The notes beneath the pieces were generated by a model. It was given only the letters and a program-made list of their open reading frames with translations. It did not search any database and was not told where the DNA came from. Position numbers and translations under genes: made by a program. 64,000 nt of DNA from Bifidobacterium sp. (GTDB lineage Bacteria; Actinomycetota; Actinomycetes; Actinomycetales; Bifidobacteriaceae): the NCBI GenBank assembly GCA_022649135.1, contig JALCNP010000001.1:62001-126000 (forward strand), read 5' to 3'. This document shows, one piece after another, positions 9,687 to 19,761 of the stretch. The stretch's first letter is position 1. Every line of letters starts with the position of its first letter.

Positions 9687-11594
9687 GTGGACGGGATCGT
9701 GCACACTGGAAGCATGGTCATGTCATCATCCGCCACACGTTCCCGGACCTCCCCCCATTGCGGTGCACACGGTCCCGACGGTACCGGTCTGAGCGAGGAG
9801 AAGGGGCCGTCCGAGATCATCCCCCGCCTCGCCCAGACCGGTGCCGTCGTCGCACAGATCGCGATGCTCATCGCCATGCTTGCCGAACGACGCTGGATGT
9901 TCGCGCTCATGGTGGCACCCGGCGTCCTCGGCTCATTGACGGCCACATATCACCGTTTGCGGCGTCGGCCCCGTCTCGTGCACGACGCGGGACCGACCGA
10001 TATCGCGCATTCCACGGCCATGCGTGAGAGAGCGGACGATTCCGTCCGCCGACGCTTCGAATCCCTGGGCACGGCCACGCTGGAATCCCTTATGGGGGTG
10101 GAAAGCGAACCCGAAACGCTGCTGTGGCGCTGCATCGTGCGCAACTGGATAGTTCCCCAGGGTCTGAGCTGCCCTGTGGGAACAGACAGGGACGGCGCCG
10201 TCCGCATAGACCTGAAAAGCAGCGGCCCCCACGCGTTGGTTGCGGGAACGACGGGCTCGGGAAAATCGGTTCTCCTTCAGAACTGGTGCCTGGCACTTGC
10301 GGCCGGCAATCCCCCGGACAGGGTGCAGTTCGTGTTCATGGACTTCAAGGGGGGATCCGCGTTCAACCATCTTGAGGCCCTTCCCCATACGGTGGGCAAT
10401 GTGTGCGACCTGAATCTGCGGCACGCGGCCAGGGCCCTGCTGGCCGTGGAGGCCGAACTCCGTCGCAGGGAGCGGATGGTGTCCGACGGCCGGGTCTCCT
10501 GCGTCGACGATCTGGAGAGCCCGCCCGCCTCCCTGGTGATCGTGGTGGACGAGTTCCACGCCCTGCGAAGCCAGCTCGAAGGATACGTCGACAGGCTCGT
10601 CCGCATCGCGTCTCTCGGCCGTTCGCTGGGCATGCATCTCATCATATGCACCCAGAACCCTCTTGGTCAGGTCAGCGCCGAGATGAAGGCGAACATCGGC
10701 ATCAACATATGTCTGCGCGTCCGCGACCCGATGCAGTCCAGGGAGCTTCTGGGGACCATCGACGCGGCATCGATAAGCCCCCGTCTGCCGGGCGCGGCCT
10801 ACTGCGATGACGGCGAGGAGATCCGCGCGATGCGGTGCTGCCCCGCGGTCGACGCCTCCCGCCTGTCCATGGCGATCCGCTCGGCCCACCGATTCCACGG
10901 GCTGCCGGCGCCTGCACCCCTTTTCAGCGTTCCCCTGCCCCGTGTGGCACATCCCGGTCATGCGCCGCACGGGGGGATCCGACGGGGAGCCTGCCCGCCT
11001 CAGGAACACCGCGTGGAATTCGGGCTTCTCGACGACGGCATGTCGATATCTCCCGCGACGCTGACCCTTGGCCGGGGAAACATCGCCGTCATCGGTTTGA
11101 GGGGACGGGGCAAGACAAGCCTTCTGCGCAACCTCGCCCGGATGATGTCGGCCCTCGGCGGAATCACCGTGACGGCCGACGACAACCAATGGCGGCCATC
11201 GAATGCCACAGGCGTATGGCTGCTCGACGACGCCGACGACCTGTTCGATCCCTTCGGATCCAATCCCCTGTCGCACGTTCTTCACTCGGCGCTGGTCGAT
11301 CCCCGCACCACGGTTGTTTTCGGCGTGGAGACGTCGAAGCATCTGCGCATTCCCGAACACTGCACGACCCGCATTGTGTTCCCCACGGGAGAAAGGTCCA
11401 CCGATCTGATGAACTCGATTCCGGCGGCACTGCTCGCCTCATGCGATCATGACGATTTCTCCGTCCCGGGAAGAGCCGTGCTCATCCATGCGGACCGGGC
11501 CAACATGGTCCAGTGCTTCGCACCGGAAGGCCCGCACAAGAAGCCCGTGCGCGGCTGTCTCCCGGACGCCGAACGGATTCGCGTGATTCCATAA
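9687..11594 (+). CDS. FtsK/SpoIIIE-domain ATPase (EccC/EssC-like, two P-loop domains)
   Basis: VAGTTGSGKSVLLQ Walker A, FVFMDFKGGSAF, VIVVDEFHAL Walker B; second P-loop IGLRGRGKTSLL and VWLLDDADDLFD. Confidence 0.85.
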   Translation: MDGIVHTGSMVMSSSATRSRTSPHCGAHGPDGTGLSEEKGPSEIIPRLAQTGAVVAQIAMLIAMLAERRWMFALMVAPGVLGSLTATYHRLRRRPRLVHDAGPTDIAHSTAMRERADDSVRRRFESLGTATLESLMGVESEPETLLWRCIVRNWIVPQGLSCPVGTDRDGAVRIDLKSSGPHALVAGTTGSGKSVLLQNWCLALAAGNPPDRVQFVFMDFKGGSAFNHLEALPHTVGNVCDLNLRHAARALLAVEAELRRRERMVSDGRVSCVDDLESPPASLVIVVDEFHALRSQLEGYVDRLVRIASLGRSLGMHLIICTQNPLGQVSAEMKANIGINICLRVRDPMQSRELLGTIDAASISPRLPGAAYCDDGEEIRAMRCCPAVDASRLSMAIRSAHRFHGLPAPAPLFSVPLPRVAHPGHAPHGGIRRGACPPQEHRVEFGLLDDGMSISPATLTLGRGNIAVIGLRGRGKTSLLRNLARMMSALGGITVTADDNQWRPSNATGVWLLDDADDLFDPFGSNPLSHVLHSALVDPRTTVVFGVETSKHLRIPEHCTTRIVFPTGERSTDLMNSIPAALLASCDHDDFSVPGRAVLIHADRANMVQCFAPEGPHKKPVRGCLPDAERIRVIP

Positions 11595-11687
11595 GTGAAA
11601 CCTCTTGAAAAATCATTCGTTTCGTGCTTACCTAGTACAGTATTCAAACTTGACATTGGATCGGACTTCTAGAGGAAGGCATAATTG

Positions 11688-11966
11688 ATGAGCAGTGCTT
11701 TTGATTGGCGCGCCAAGGCCGCATGCAGGGACAAGGATCCGGAACTGTTCTTTCCCGTGGGCAACACCGGCGCGGCATATCAGCAGATCGAGGAGGCCAA
11801 GGCCGTGTGCCGTACCTGCAAGGTGATTGACGCATGCCTCAAGTGCGCTCTCGACACGAATCAGGATTACGGCGTGTGGGGCGGGCTCAGCGAAGACGAG
11901 CGGCGCGCGCTCAAGCGCCGCGCCATGCGTGCCCGTCGTTCCCAGAATCTTCAGATGCAGCTGTAG
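11688..11966 (+). CDS. WhiB-family transcriptional regulator (WhiB1-like)
   Basis: FDWRAKAACRDKDPELFFPVG, CRTCKVIDACLKCALDTNQDYGVWGGLSEDERRALKRR. Confidence 0.92.
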   Translation: MSSAFDWRAKAACRDKDPELFFPVGNTGAAYQQIEEAKAVCRTCKVIDACLKCALDTNQDYGVWGGLSEDERRALKRRAMRARRSQNLQMQL

Positions 11967-11989
11967 GGCGCATTCACACGACTTCCCCG

Positions 11990-12028
11990 TGTGGCCGGTT
12001 CCCGTTTTTCACCACGGGGCCGGCCACA
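11990..12028 (+). terminator. putative terminator of the whiB1-like gene
   Basis: tgtggccgg / ccggccaca arms downstream of the stop codon. Confidence 0.55.
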
Positions 12029-12072
12029 TCCATATACAGAGGCGAATGGCAGCGACATGTCCGGGAACCGGG

Positions 12073-13560
12073 TCATTGCATCTGAGCGGCGCGAAGCTTC
12101 ATGTCCAGGATCACCCGCGTCCCTCCCTCGCGGCGCGGCTCCCACTTCACGGTTCCCCCAAAGTCGTTGGTGACGAAGGTGTTGATGATCTGTGTCCCCA
12201 ACCCCGATCCGGATGAGCGCGCCAGCCCGTGATCCTCCTCGGTCTCCAGGCCCGAACCGTCGTCTTCGACCACGACGTTGAGATTGTTGCCGCCCCGGCC
12301 CACGGAGATGGTGATATGCCCGTCCGCGCGCCCCTCGAAGCCGTGCTCGACGGCGTTCGTGATGAGCTCGGTAAGCACCAGGGACAGCGGAGTCGCATCC
12401 TGGGCGGGCATCATGCCGAACTTCCCTATGAAATCGATATGGATATGCTGGTCGCGCATGCTGGCCAGATCGACGCTCATTTTCAGCAGATTCGAGATGA
12501 CGCGATCGTAGTCGACGATTTCATCGACGCTTTGGCTCAGACCCTCATGGACCATGGCGATGGTCTGGACGCGGCGCTGGGCCTCGGCGAGTTCCTTCTT
12601 TACCTCATCCGACTTGGTCTTGCGCGCCTGAAGGCGCAGCAGTGCCGACACGGCCTGGAGATTGTTCTTGACCCGGTGATTGATCTCCGAAATCGTGGCG
12701 TCCTTGGTCTGCAGCTCCTGCTCGCGCCGACGGAGCTCGGTGACGTCACGGCACAGGACGATGGCGCCGATGCGCGCATGCTCGTCGAAAAGAGGAAGCG
12801 ATCGTATGGAGATCGCGGACCGGTTAGCGGCCAGCTCGGAATCGGCCGCGGCCTTGCCGCTCAGCACCAGAGGAAGGCTTTCCAGCACGGGATCGTTCTT
12901 ATGCAGCAGCTGTGCTCCGATCTCCGTCAGATACTGGCCCTGCATGGTCGTCATCGATCCCAGCCGACGGAAGCAGCTGATCGCATTCGGGGATGCATAG
13001 CGCACGATGCCCTCACCGGTGATGAGAATGAAGCCGTCCGCCACGCGAGCGTTGTGGCGCTGGCTCAGCACCGCATCGTGATAGGGGAACTGGCCTCGCG
13101 GAATCATGCGGTAGAGCTGTTTTCCCGCGTTGATGTTCTCCGACTCGTAGGTCCCGTTGGCCTCGCGAGTCGCCATGTTGGTCTCTCGTACGACCAGACC
13201 CAAGGTCTTGCCGTTGTGTCGTATGGGGGCGTACACGTTGCACACGGTCGACTTCCCGACATTGCGCAGAATCGTTGATCGGAACACCGTCCCCGAATCC
13301 ATGGCGGCGCCAAGCTCGCCCACCATGCTCTGCGGGACGGCGTTGCCGACCACATCCTCGGTCCTCAGACTCATCACCGTGGAGGGTCGGCACTGCTCGG
13401 CCACCACCCAGCTTCCGTCGCCGTTCTGAAGCACCAGCAGAAGGTCGGCGAAGCTCAGGTCCGCTATGACCTGCCAGTCGGCGACAAGATGGTGGAGCCA
13501 CTCGCGATCACTGTCGTCGAAATCAGGACGCGTCGCAAGAATTTGAGTAAAATCTGCCAT
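12073..13560 (-). CDS. pdtaS: Sensor histidine kinase, PdtaS-like (HisKA_2 + HATPase)
   Basis: EINHRVKNNLQAVSALLRLQARKTKSDEVKKEL, LVLTELITNAVEHGFEGR, VEDDGSGL; GAF/PAS-like N-terminus; start at MADFTQIL. Confidence 0.85.
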   Translation of the reverse strand: MADFTQILATRPDFDDSDREWLHHLVADWQVIADLSFADLLLVLQNGDGSWVVAEQCRPSTVMSLRTEDVVGNAVPQSMVGELGAAMDSGTVFRSTILRNVGKSTVCNVYAPIRHNGKTLGLVVRETNMATREANGTYESENINAGKQLYRMIPRGQFPYHDAVLSQRHNARVADGFILITGEGIVRYASPNAISCFRRLGSMTTMQGQYLTEIGAQLLHKNDPVLESLPLVLSGKAAADSELAANRSAISIRSLPLFDEHARIGAIVLCRDVTELRRREQELQTKDATISEINHRVKNNLQAVSALLRLQARKTKSDEVKKELAEAQRRVQTIAMVHEGLSQSVDEIVDYDRVISNLLKMSVDLASMRDQHIHIDFIGKFGMMPAQDATPLSLVLTELITNAVEHGFEGRADGHITISVGRGGNNLNVVVEDDGSGLETEEDHGLARSSGSGLGTQIINTFVTNDFGGTVKWEPRREGGTRVILDMKLRAAQMQ

Positions 13561-13688
13561 GGCTTCCATGATACGCACATGCGTGAAGGTTATGTCGTCA
13601 CACGACAGGCCGAATGCCAGCCGTTTGACAACCCTAGAGGTTACGATAACGTAGGTTACGGTGACGTAGCAAAAGAGGCGGAGGTTCG

Positions 13689-14573
13689 ATGGACACACAG
13701 GATTCGGCTCAGATCGAACGCAAAAAGGCGGCGGTCGTGCAGGCGCGCGAGCAGGCTTTGCAGGCCAAGGCCCAGACGATTCGCACCAAGGCCCGCAGCA
13801 AGGCGGACAACGTCCGGCAGAAGGCCGACGAAAAGGCCAAGGCCATCGTCGCGAAGGGCGAGGCCCATGCCGCACGAGTCGAGGGAATAGCCCCGGCCGA
13901 GGTCGAACGCAAGATACGCCTGGACGTTCACGGAAGACCGAAACCGCTGCTGAGAGGATGGATTCACGCGGTGGCGACGCCGCTGGCGCTCGCCGGCGGG
14001 ATTGTGCTCATCTGCCTTGCCCACGGCACGGGGCTGAAGTGGGCATGCGCCGTGTTCATGACGTGCTCGCTGATCCTGTTCGGGAATTCAGCCGCATATC
14101 ATCTCGGGGACTGGTCCCCCCGCGTCACCGACATCCTGCGCCGAATCGACCATGTCAACATCTTCCTGCTGATTGCCGGCACCTATACTCCGGTTTCCTT
14201 TGCACTCGCTCCGGTGCTGCGCAATTCGATCATCATCGGGATGTGGACGTGCACCGCGGTCGCGCTGATCATCCACGTGATCTGGATCGGAGCGCCACGA
14301 TGGCTGTACACCATCGTCTACATCATATTCGGCGTGTCCGGACTGGGCTTCATGGGTCTGTTCTGGGTCTCCCCCGCGGCCGGACCCGCAGTGGTGGTCC
14401 TCATAGCCTCGGGCGGCGCGTGCTACATAGCCGGAGCGATCGTCTACGCCCTGCGCAGGCCCGACCCGTGGCCCCGTGTGTTCGGCTTCCATGAGATCTT
14501 CCATCTGGGGACCGTCACCGGATACGCATGCCATATGGTCGCGATCTATATGGTCATCGTCAACCTGTGGTGA
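13689..14573 (+). CDS. PAQR / hemolysin III-family membrane protein with N-terminal Lys/Ala-rich helix
   Basis: LFGNSAAYHLGDW, IDHVNIFLLIAGTYTPVS, FHEIFHLGTVTGYACHMVAIY; about 75-aa charged N-terminal extension. Confidence 0.85.
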   Translation: MDTQDSAQIERKKAAVVQAREQALQAKAQTIRTKARSKADNVRQKADEKAKAIVAKGEAHAARVEGIAPAEVERKIRLDVHGRPKPLLRGWIHAVATPLALAGGIVLICLAHGTGLKWACAVFMTCSLILFGNSAAYHLGDWSPRVTDILRRIDHVNIFLLIAGTYTPVSFALAPVLRNSIIIGMWTCTAVALIIHVIWIGAPRWLYTIVYIIFGVSGLGFMGLFWVSPAAGPAVVVLIASGGACYIAGAIVYALRRPDPWPRVFGFHEIFHLGTVTGYACHMVAIYMVIVNLW

Positions 14574-14712
14574 CCCACCAGGCCGTGCGGTAATCCGAAA
14601 TCGGGCACGCACTTGCGGCGGCACCCTGGCGCACGCCTTGCGGCGACAGGCACAGCCTGTGCGACGCGGGCCGTGCGGCGCCTGAGAATCGTCGATCGCC
14701 GCCATATGAGAA

Positions 14713-14745
14713 GGGGCGGCCTGCGGGATTTCCGCAGGCCGCCCC
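14713..14745. terminator. intrinsic terminator-like hairpin between convergent genes
   Basis: 14-bp perfect stem ggggcggcctgcgg / ccgcaggccgcccc. Confidence 0.75.
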
Positions 14746-14776
14746 GACCGTTCCGGTCGAATCCGGATGCATGCCG

Positions 14777-15256
14777 TTATTTCAGAGGCTTCGCGTCGAT
14801 GATCGACACCGATATCTCACGGCCGTTGGGGGCCTTGTAGGTCCGGGTCTCCCCTTTCTTGGCACCGATGATGGCCGCTCCAATGGGCGATTCGGGGCTG
14901 ATGACGTCATAGTCCGTGGCGACCGCGATGTCACGCGAGCCCAGGACGTAGACCATCTGCTTGCCCGCAAGCTCGAGCGTGACCACGGAGCCGTTACCGA
15001 CGATGCCGGCCTTGGGGGCCTGCAGTATCTTCGTGTTGCGCAGCTTGACGGTCAGCTCGTTGATCCTGCCCTCGTTCTTGCCCTGCTCCTCGCGCGCCGC
15101 CTGGTAGCCGCCGTTCTCGGACAGGTCGCCTTCTGCGCGGGCCGCGGCGATTCGCTCCGTTATCTCCTCTCGGTACTCGCCTTCACGATACGCAAGTTCT
15201 TCCTTGAGTTTGTCGTATGCCTCCTGCGTGAGCAGGATGGTCTTTTCTTCGGCCAT
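14777..15256 (-). CDS. greA: Transcription elongation factor GreA
   Basis: TQEAYDKLKEEL, ARAEGDLSENGGYQAAREEQGKNEGRI, SPIGAAIIGAKKGE. Confidence 0.95.
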   Translation of the reverse strand: MAEEKTILLTQEAYDKLKEELAYREGEYREEITERIAAARAEGDLSENGGYQAAREEQGKNEGRINELTVKLRNTKILQAPKAGIVGNGSVVTLELAGKQMVYVLGSRDIAVATDYDVISPESPIGAAIIGAKKGETRTYKAPNGREISVSIIDAKPLK

Positions 15257-15335
15257 GTTCCCTCCTGACCTCGTATGATATATGGGAGATGAGTGTGTGC
15301 GCGGATGCACGCCTTCGCGCATATCCGCGCACATA

Positions 15336-15375
15336 TGCAGGAAAGCGCCGGTCATAACGCCGGCGCCTTCCTGCA
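15336..15375. terminator. hairpin between FKBP gene and greA
   Basis: tgcaggaaagcgccgg / ccggcgccttcctgca, 15/16 paired. Confidence 0.65.
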
Positions 15376-15384
15376 TGACGATAT

Positions 15385-15792
15385 TCAGCGCGTCGAAATG
15401 ATGTCTATGACGAAGACAAGCGTGTCCTCGCCGCCGATGCCGGCCTGGGGAATGCCCTGCGAGCCGTATCCGTATTCGGGCGGAATGGACACCACGAGCC
15501 GAGAGCCGACATTGTGGCCGGGCACCGTCTGGTCCCAGCCTCGAATGACCTGACCCACCCCGATTCCGAAGCTTGCAGGCTGATGGCGGTCGAAACTGGA
15601 GTCGAAGGGCTTGTCCCCTCCCCACACCAGACCGTGATAGTTCACGGTAACCGTATCTCCGCGGCGCACCATGGGGCCGTTCCCCTCGACGACTTCCATG
15701 ACCTTGAGTCCGGCCGGCGGCTCGGGAGCGGGGAAATCGATCGTCGGCGCTGCACCGAACTCGCTGTTGACTTGCGGCATACCTTCAACCAT
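15385..15792 (-). CDS. FKBP-type peptidyl-prolyl cis-trans isomerase
   Basis: GDTVTVNYHGLVWGGDKPFDSSFDR, VIRGWDQTVPGHNVGSRLVVSIPPEYGYG. Confidence 0.93.
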   Translation of the reverse strand: MVEGMPQVNSEFGAAPTIDFPAPEPPAGLKVMEVVEGNGPMVRRGDTVTVNYHGLVWGGDKPFDSSFDRHQPASFGIGVGQVIRGWDQTVPGHNVGSRLVVSIPPEYGYGSQGIPQAGIGGEDTLVFVIDIISTR

Positions 15793-15923
15793 ATTGGCCT
15801 CCTTAAAAACACAATGGTACCTAGCCTAGCACTCCCTGACATCGGTGAGGGCACCGGAGCCCTCGGAAAACGGGGCCGGCCGCGCGATCCGGACGCCAAG
15901 CTCCGCCGCCGACGCCGCGGCCG

Positions 15924-17498
15924 CTAGCACTCCACCACATTGACGGCGAGCCCGCCCTTGGCCGTCTCCTTGTATTTGTCCATCATATCCTCGCCGGTGT
16001 CCTTCATCGTCTTGATGGCCTGGTCGAGGCTGACACGGTGCAGCCCATTGCCCAACATCGCGATTCTGGCGGCGTTTATGGCCGTGTTGGCCGCCATGGC
16101 GTTGCGCTCGATGCAGGGAATCTGAACCAGTCCTCCGACGGGATCGCAGGTGAGGCCGAGATTGTGCTCGATTCCTATTTCCGCTGCGTTCTCCACCTGC
16201 CGGGGGGTTCCGCCCATAACCGAACACAGACCGGCCGCCGCCATGGAGCAGGCGGAACCCACCTCCCCCTGACAGCCCACCTCCGCACCGGAGATCGAGG
16301 CGTTGCGCTTGAACAGATAGCCGACGGCTCCTGCGGTAAGCAGGAATCGAAGAACGCCCTCATCGTCAGCGCCATCGGTCAGATAGCGATAGTAGTGCAG
16401 CACGGCGGGGATGATTCCGGCTGCGCCGTTCGTGGGGGCGGTGACGATGCGGCCGCCACCGGCATTCTCCTCGCTGACGGCCAAAGCGAACAGGTTGACC
16501 CAATCGGACTGCCAGGACGCATAGTCCGCACCCGTTTCACCGGAACCGATTGAGACCCTCCCCCCATGAAGGACATCCCCATGGCCGGCAAGACGCCGAT
16601 AGATTCCGGGGGCCCGACGCGGCACACGAAGACCACCGGGGAGAATAGCCTGCGTGCTTGTGCAGCCATTGAGGACGCACCGCCGCATGACATCCCACAC
16701 GCCGAGCAGCCTCTCGCGCGATTCGTCATCGGGGTGCAGCGCGGCCTCGTTGCGGGCGACTATCTGATCGACCCGGCAATTCTCCTGTTCGCACAAACGC
16801 ATGAGCTCGTCGCAGGACGAGAAATCACAAGGAACTCCTGGTTGGATGTCCTCCTCCCGCGAAACGGCAGCGCCCCGTTCCTCGGGGATCTCACCGGAGG
16901 GTCCGGAACCGGACGACATCGCGACCGATGCACCCCCATCCGGGGAGTGCGCACCGGAGGGCAGCGCACCCGCCGACGCGATGCGCTCATGCAGGCCGAT
17001 GACCGGATCGCGTGCCGAGCCCTGTCTGATGAAGCCGCCGCCGACCGAATACCACACCTGCTCGTCAATGACATCGCCGTCTGCACCGCATGCCGTGAAT
17101 CGCATGCCGTTGGGATGGGCCGCCAACCTCTGCCATGTCGAGAACACGATGTCACGAGAATAGTCGAAGGGTATCGCATGCCTTCCGAGCAGACTCAGCG
17201 ACCGGGAGCTTTCGCACTCACGACGAACGGTCAGCAGATGTCTCGTGTCGACGTCCTCGGGAAGATTCCCCTCCAGACCCACCACCGCCGCCCGGTCGGT
17301 TCCATGCCCCCTACCGGTCAGCGCCAGTGACCCGTAGAGGTCGATTCTGACGCGACGGACCCGGTCCAGAAGCGAACGGCGCGACAGGGAATCCGCAAAC
17401 GCGTACGCGGCCCGCATGGGACCGACCGTATGCGATGAGCTGGGACCGACACCAATGGAGAACATGCTGAGAACACTGAACACCTGACACCCGCGCAT
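15924..17498 (-). CDS. sdaA: L-serine ammonia-lyase (fused two-domain SdaA type)
   Basis: [60 protein letters not shown]. Confidence 0.93.
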   Translation of the reverse strand: MRGCQVFSVLSMFSIGVGPSSSHTVGPMRAAYAFADSLSRRSLLDRVRRVRIDLYGSLALTGRGHGTDRAAVVGLEGNLPEDVDTRHLLTVRRECESSRSLSLLGRHAIPFDYSRDIVFSTWQRLAAHPNGMRFTACGADGDVIDEQVWYSVGGGFIRQGSARDPVIGLHERIASAGALPSGAHSPDGGASVAMSSGSGPSGEIPEERGAAVSREEDIQPGVPCDFSSCDELMRLCEQENCRVDQIVARNEAALHPDDESRERLLGVWDVMRRCVLNGCTSTQAILPGGLRVPRRAPGIYRRLAGHGDVLHGGRVSIGSGETGADYASWQSDWVNLFALAVSEENAGGGRIVTAPTNGAAGIIPAVLHYYRYLTDGADDEGVLRFLLTAGAVGYLFKRNASISGAEVGCQGEVGSACSMAAAGLCSVMGGTPRQVENAAEIGIEHNLGLTCDPVGGLVQIPCIERNAMAANTAINAARIAMLGNGLHRVSLDQAIKTMKDTGEDMMDKYKETAKGGLAVNVVEC

Positions 17499-17603
17499 TC
17501 CTTATATGCGGGTCATGCCACGGCACCGCACCGGGCGGGGGCGCGCACCGGGAGGAGCCACGCCATCGGCGTCTCCTCCGGGTCTGCGGCACCCGTCGCC
17601 TGT

Positions 17604-18215
17604 CTAATACAAAACCGCATACATTTGTATCATAAAAAACGCTCCGACGAGACCGGCCAGCGCCGTCAGCACCCCGAGGGCCACGACGGCCGAGCGGTGC
17701 GCGGCGAGCTTGAACGGCATCACATAGCCGGCTGTGAAGGACGCGAGACCGAGGACGGCGCAGTTGAGCGCGACGACCGCAAGCTGCCCGGACGAAAGGG
17801 CGGCGTGCCCCAGTGGCTCAAGGATGGAATTCATGACGGCGGAGATGACGAAGTACCCCCATGCCCCGAATCCCACCAGGCCCACGGCGGCGTAGATCAG
17901 GGGGACGAACGCGGCGCGGATCCTTCGGGAGAACGCCTCCGCACACCACAGCAGGGCGAATCCCACGGTATAGGTGAAGACGACGGCGACCAGACAGGCG
18001 ACCATCGCCCACGGAACCAGGGCGAGCGTGCCGGAGGACAGTGACACGTAGATGGGGGCGCAGATGATCTCCCCCACGCACAGCAGGCCGGCTATGCTCA
18101 TCGCCTGGACCGGCATAAGCGGCATCGCCGATTTCGGATCCCTGGTCACTCTCATCCATCGTGAAGACATGCCCATCCTTCGTTGTCGCGGTTCGTTTCC
18201 GGAGCCCGCCGTCAT
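17604..18215 (-). CDS. hypothetical integral membrane protein
   Basis: single open frame with five or so hydrophobic segments; no family recognised. Confidence 0.55.
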   Translation of the reverse strand: MTAGSGNEPRQRRMGMSSRWMRVTRDPKSAMPLMPVQAMSIAGLLCVGEIICAPIYVSLSSGTLALVPWAMVACLVAVVFTYTVGFALLWCAEAFSRRIRAAFVPLIYAAVGLVGFGAWGYFVISAVMNSILEPLGHAALSSGQLAVVALNCAVLGLASFTAGYVMPFKLAAHRSAVVALGVLTALAGLVGAFFMIQMYAVLY

Positions 18216-18244
18216 CTATGCGAAGGCCCATCGGTGAGGACAGT

Positions 18245-19075
18245 CTATCGTCCCCGTCGTATCTCCATGTTTCGATTGCGATAACCAGGGGTCCGCCGGT
18301 CCGCACGGCTCCCGGGATCGAGGAGCTGCATGTCGTCGTTGTAGAAGCGCGGGTAGGCGAGATAGCAGGCGATGGTGCTGCCGATGCTGGTGGCGGCAAG
18401 AAGCATGAACGTCACCATGATCTGGTACATGATGGCCTTCGTGGGGTCGATCCCCGCGAAGATCAGCCCCGACATCATCCCCGGCAGGCTGACCAGACCC
18501 ACCGTCTTGGCGGAGTCGATGGTCGGAGCCATGCCCGTCTTGATGGATTCGCGAACGACCTGGGAGGATGCCTGCTTGAGGGTGGCCCCCAGAGCGAGCC
18601 TTTCGAGGATCCCCTGGCGCTGGTCGCGGAAGGCGCTGTTCATGGCCCGATAGCACAGCCCCGTGGCGACCATGGCATTGCCCGCGATCATTCCCGATAT
18701 GGGGATGATCTGGCTGGGGATGAAACGCACCGCACCGGCCAGAACAAGCAGAAGAATGGTGACGACGGTGGCCGTCGCGATGGCGAGCAGGCTGATAAGG
18801 AACGCCCGCGGGATGCCGTTCGCCCGTTTCGCCGCGTTGACGGCCGCATTGACGATGATCAGAACCACCATGAGAACGGTGAGCCACACGCGGTCGATGC
18901 GAATGATGTAGGTCAAAGCGTACCCCACCACCACCAGCTGGACGATCGCCCGGCCCACGCCGATAAGCATGTCCTTCTCCAGACCGATTTTCTCCCGTAT
19001 GGTGATGATCAACGCGATGGCGACGAGGGCCACGCTGAAACATAATGCCAAAGGGCTGACGCTGAGCTGTGTCAT
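18245..19075 (-). CDS. fetB: ABC transporter permease, FetB/YbbM-like
   Basis: about 276 aa multi-TM; LIPISGMIAGNAMVATGL, RESIKTGMAPTIDSAKTVGLVSLPGMMSGLIFAGIDPTKAIMYQIMVTFML. Confidence 0.8.
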   Translation of the reverse strand: MTQLSVSPLALCFSVALVAIALIITIREKIGLEKDMLIGVGRAIVQLVVVGYALTYIIRIDRVWLTVLMVVLIIVNAAVNAAKRANGIPRAFLISLLAIATATVVTILLLVLAGAVRFIPSQIIPISGMIAGNAMVATGLCYRAMNSAFRDQRQGILERLALGATLKQASSQVVRESIKTGMAPTIDSAKTVGLVSLPGMMSGLIFAGIDPTKAIMYQIMVTFMLLAATSIGSTIACYLAYPRFYNDDMQLLDPGSRADRRTPGYRNRNMEIRRGR

Positions 19076-19761
19076 CGTTGTGTATGCATCCCTTCGCCGT
19101 CAAGCGTCAGAAGGTGCTCCGCGGCCTCTATTTCGGTTTCGTCATGGGTCACGGCGAGAACCGTCACCCCGTCCCGCTTGTTGTAGCGGGCGATGAGGTC
19201 GTGGATCACGTGCTTGGTCGTGGCGTCAAGCCCCGTGGTCACCTCGTCGAGCAGAAGTATTCTCGGGGTGAACAGAAGATTGCGGGCCACGGCGATTCTT
19301 TGGCGCTCTCCTCCGGAAAGCTGCGTGATGCGGCTGTCCAGCATGGCTTCGGGAAGGCACATCATCGACAGGCTTCTTCTGGCTCTGTCCTCGTCGAAAC
19401 GCTGATTGCGGATGGCGAAGGGAAACGTCAGGCAGTCACGCACGCTGGTGCCGAACAGGGTCGGCTGCTGAAAGCAGTATGAGACCTGACGCCGGTATTC
19501 GGGGCGGGGGTAGGAGCGCATGTCCCTGCCGTCGAATTCGATGATGCCGACGGTCGGAGTCAGCAGGCTGGCGATCAGCTTGAGCAGAGTGCTTTTGCCG
19601 GATCCGGAGGGCCCCTCGATGGTCAGGAAATCCCCGGTGCCCACGGAGAGGTTGACGCCATGCAGTATTCGCTTTCCCCCATAGGAGAATCCGACATCAC
19701 GGACAGACAGTATTTCAGGCATGCGTTCCCTTTGTTCGGACGCACGAACGCTCGGCTGCAT
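19072..19761 (-). CDS. fetA: ABC transporter ATP-binding protein, FetA/YbbL-like
   Basis: Walker A GPSGSGKST, LSGGERQRIAVARNLLFTPRILLLDEVTTGLD; translationally coupled to the permease. Confidence 0.85.
   Translation of the reverse strand: MQPSVRASEQRERMPEILSVRDVGFSYGGKRILHGVNLSVGTGDFLTIEGPSGSGKSTLLKLIASLLTPTVGIIEFDGRDMRSYPRPEYRRQVSYCFQQPTLFGTSVRDCLTFPFAIRNQRFDEDRARRSLSMMCLPEAMLDSRITQLSGGERQRIAVARNLLFTPRILLLDEVTTGLDATTKHVIHDLIARYNKRDGVTVLAVTHDETEIEAAEHLLTLDGEGMHTQR

Noticed and set aside
17499-17603. Riboswitch upstream of serine dehydratase
   Set aside because: Contains hairpins (ggaggag...ctcctcc and acccgc...gcgggt), but no consensus core of a glycine or other known riboswitch could be recognised.
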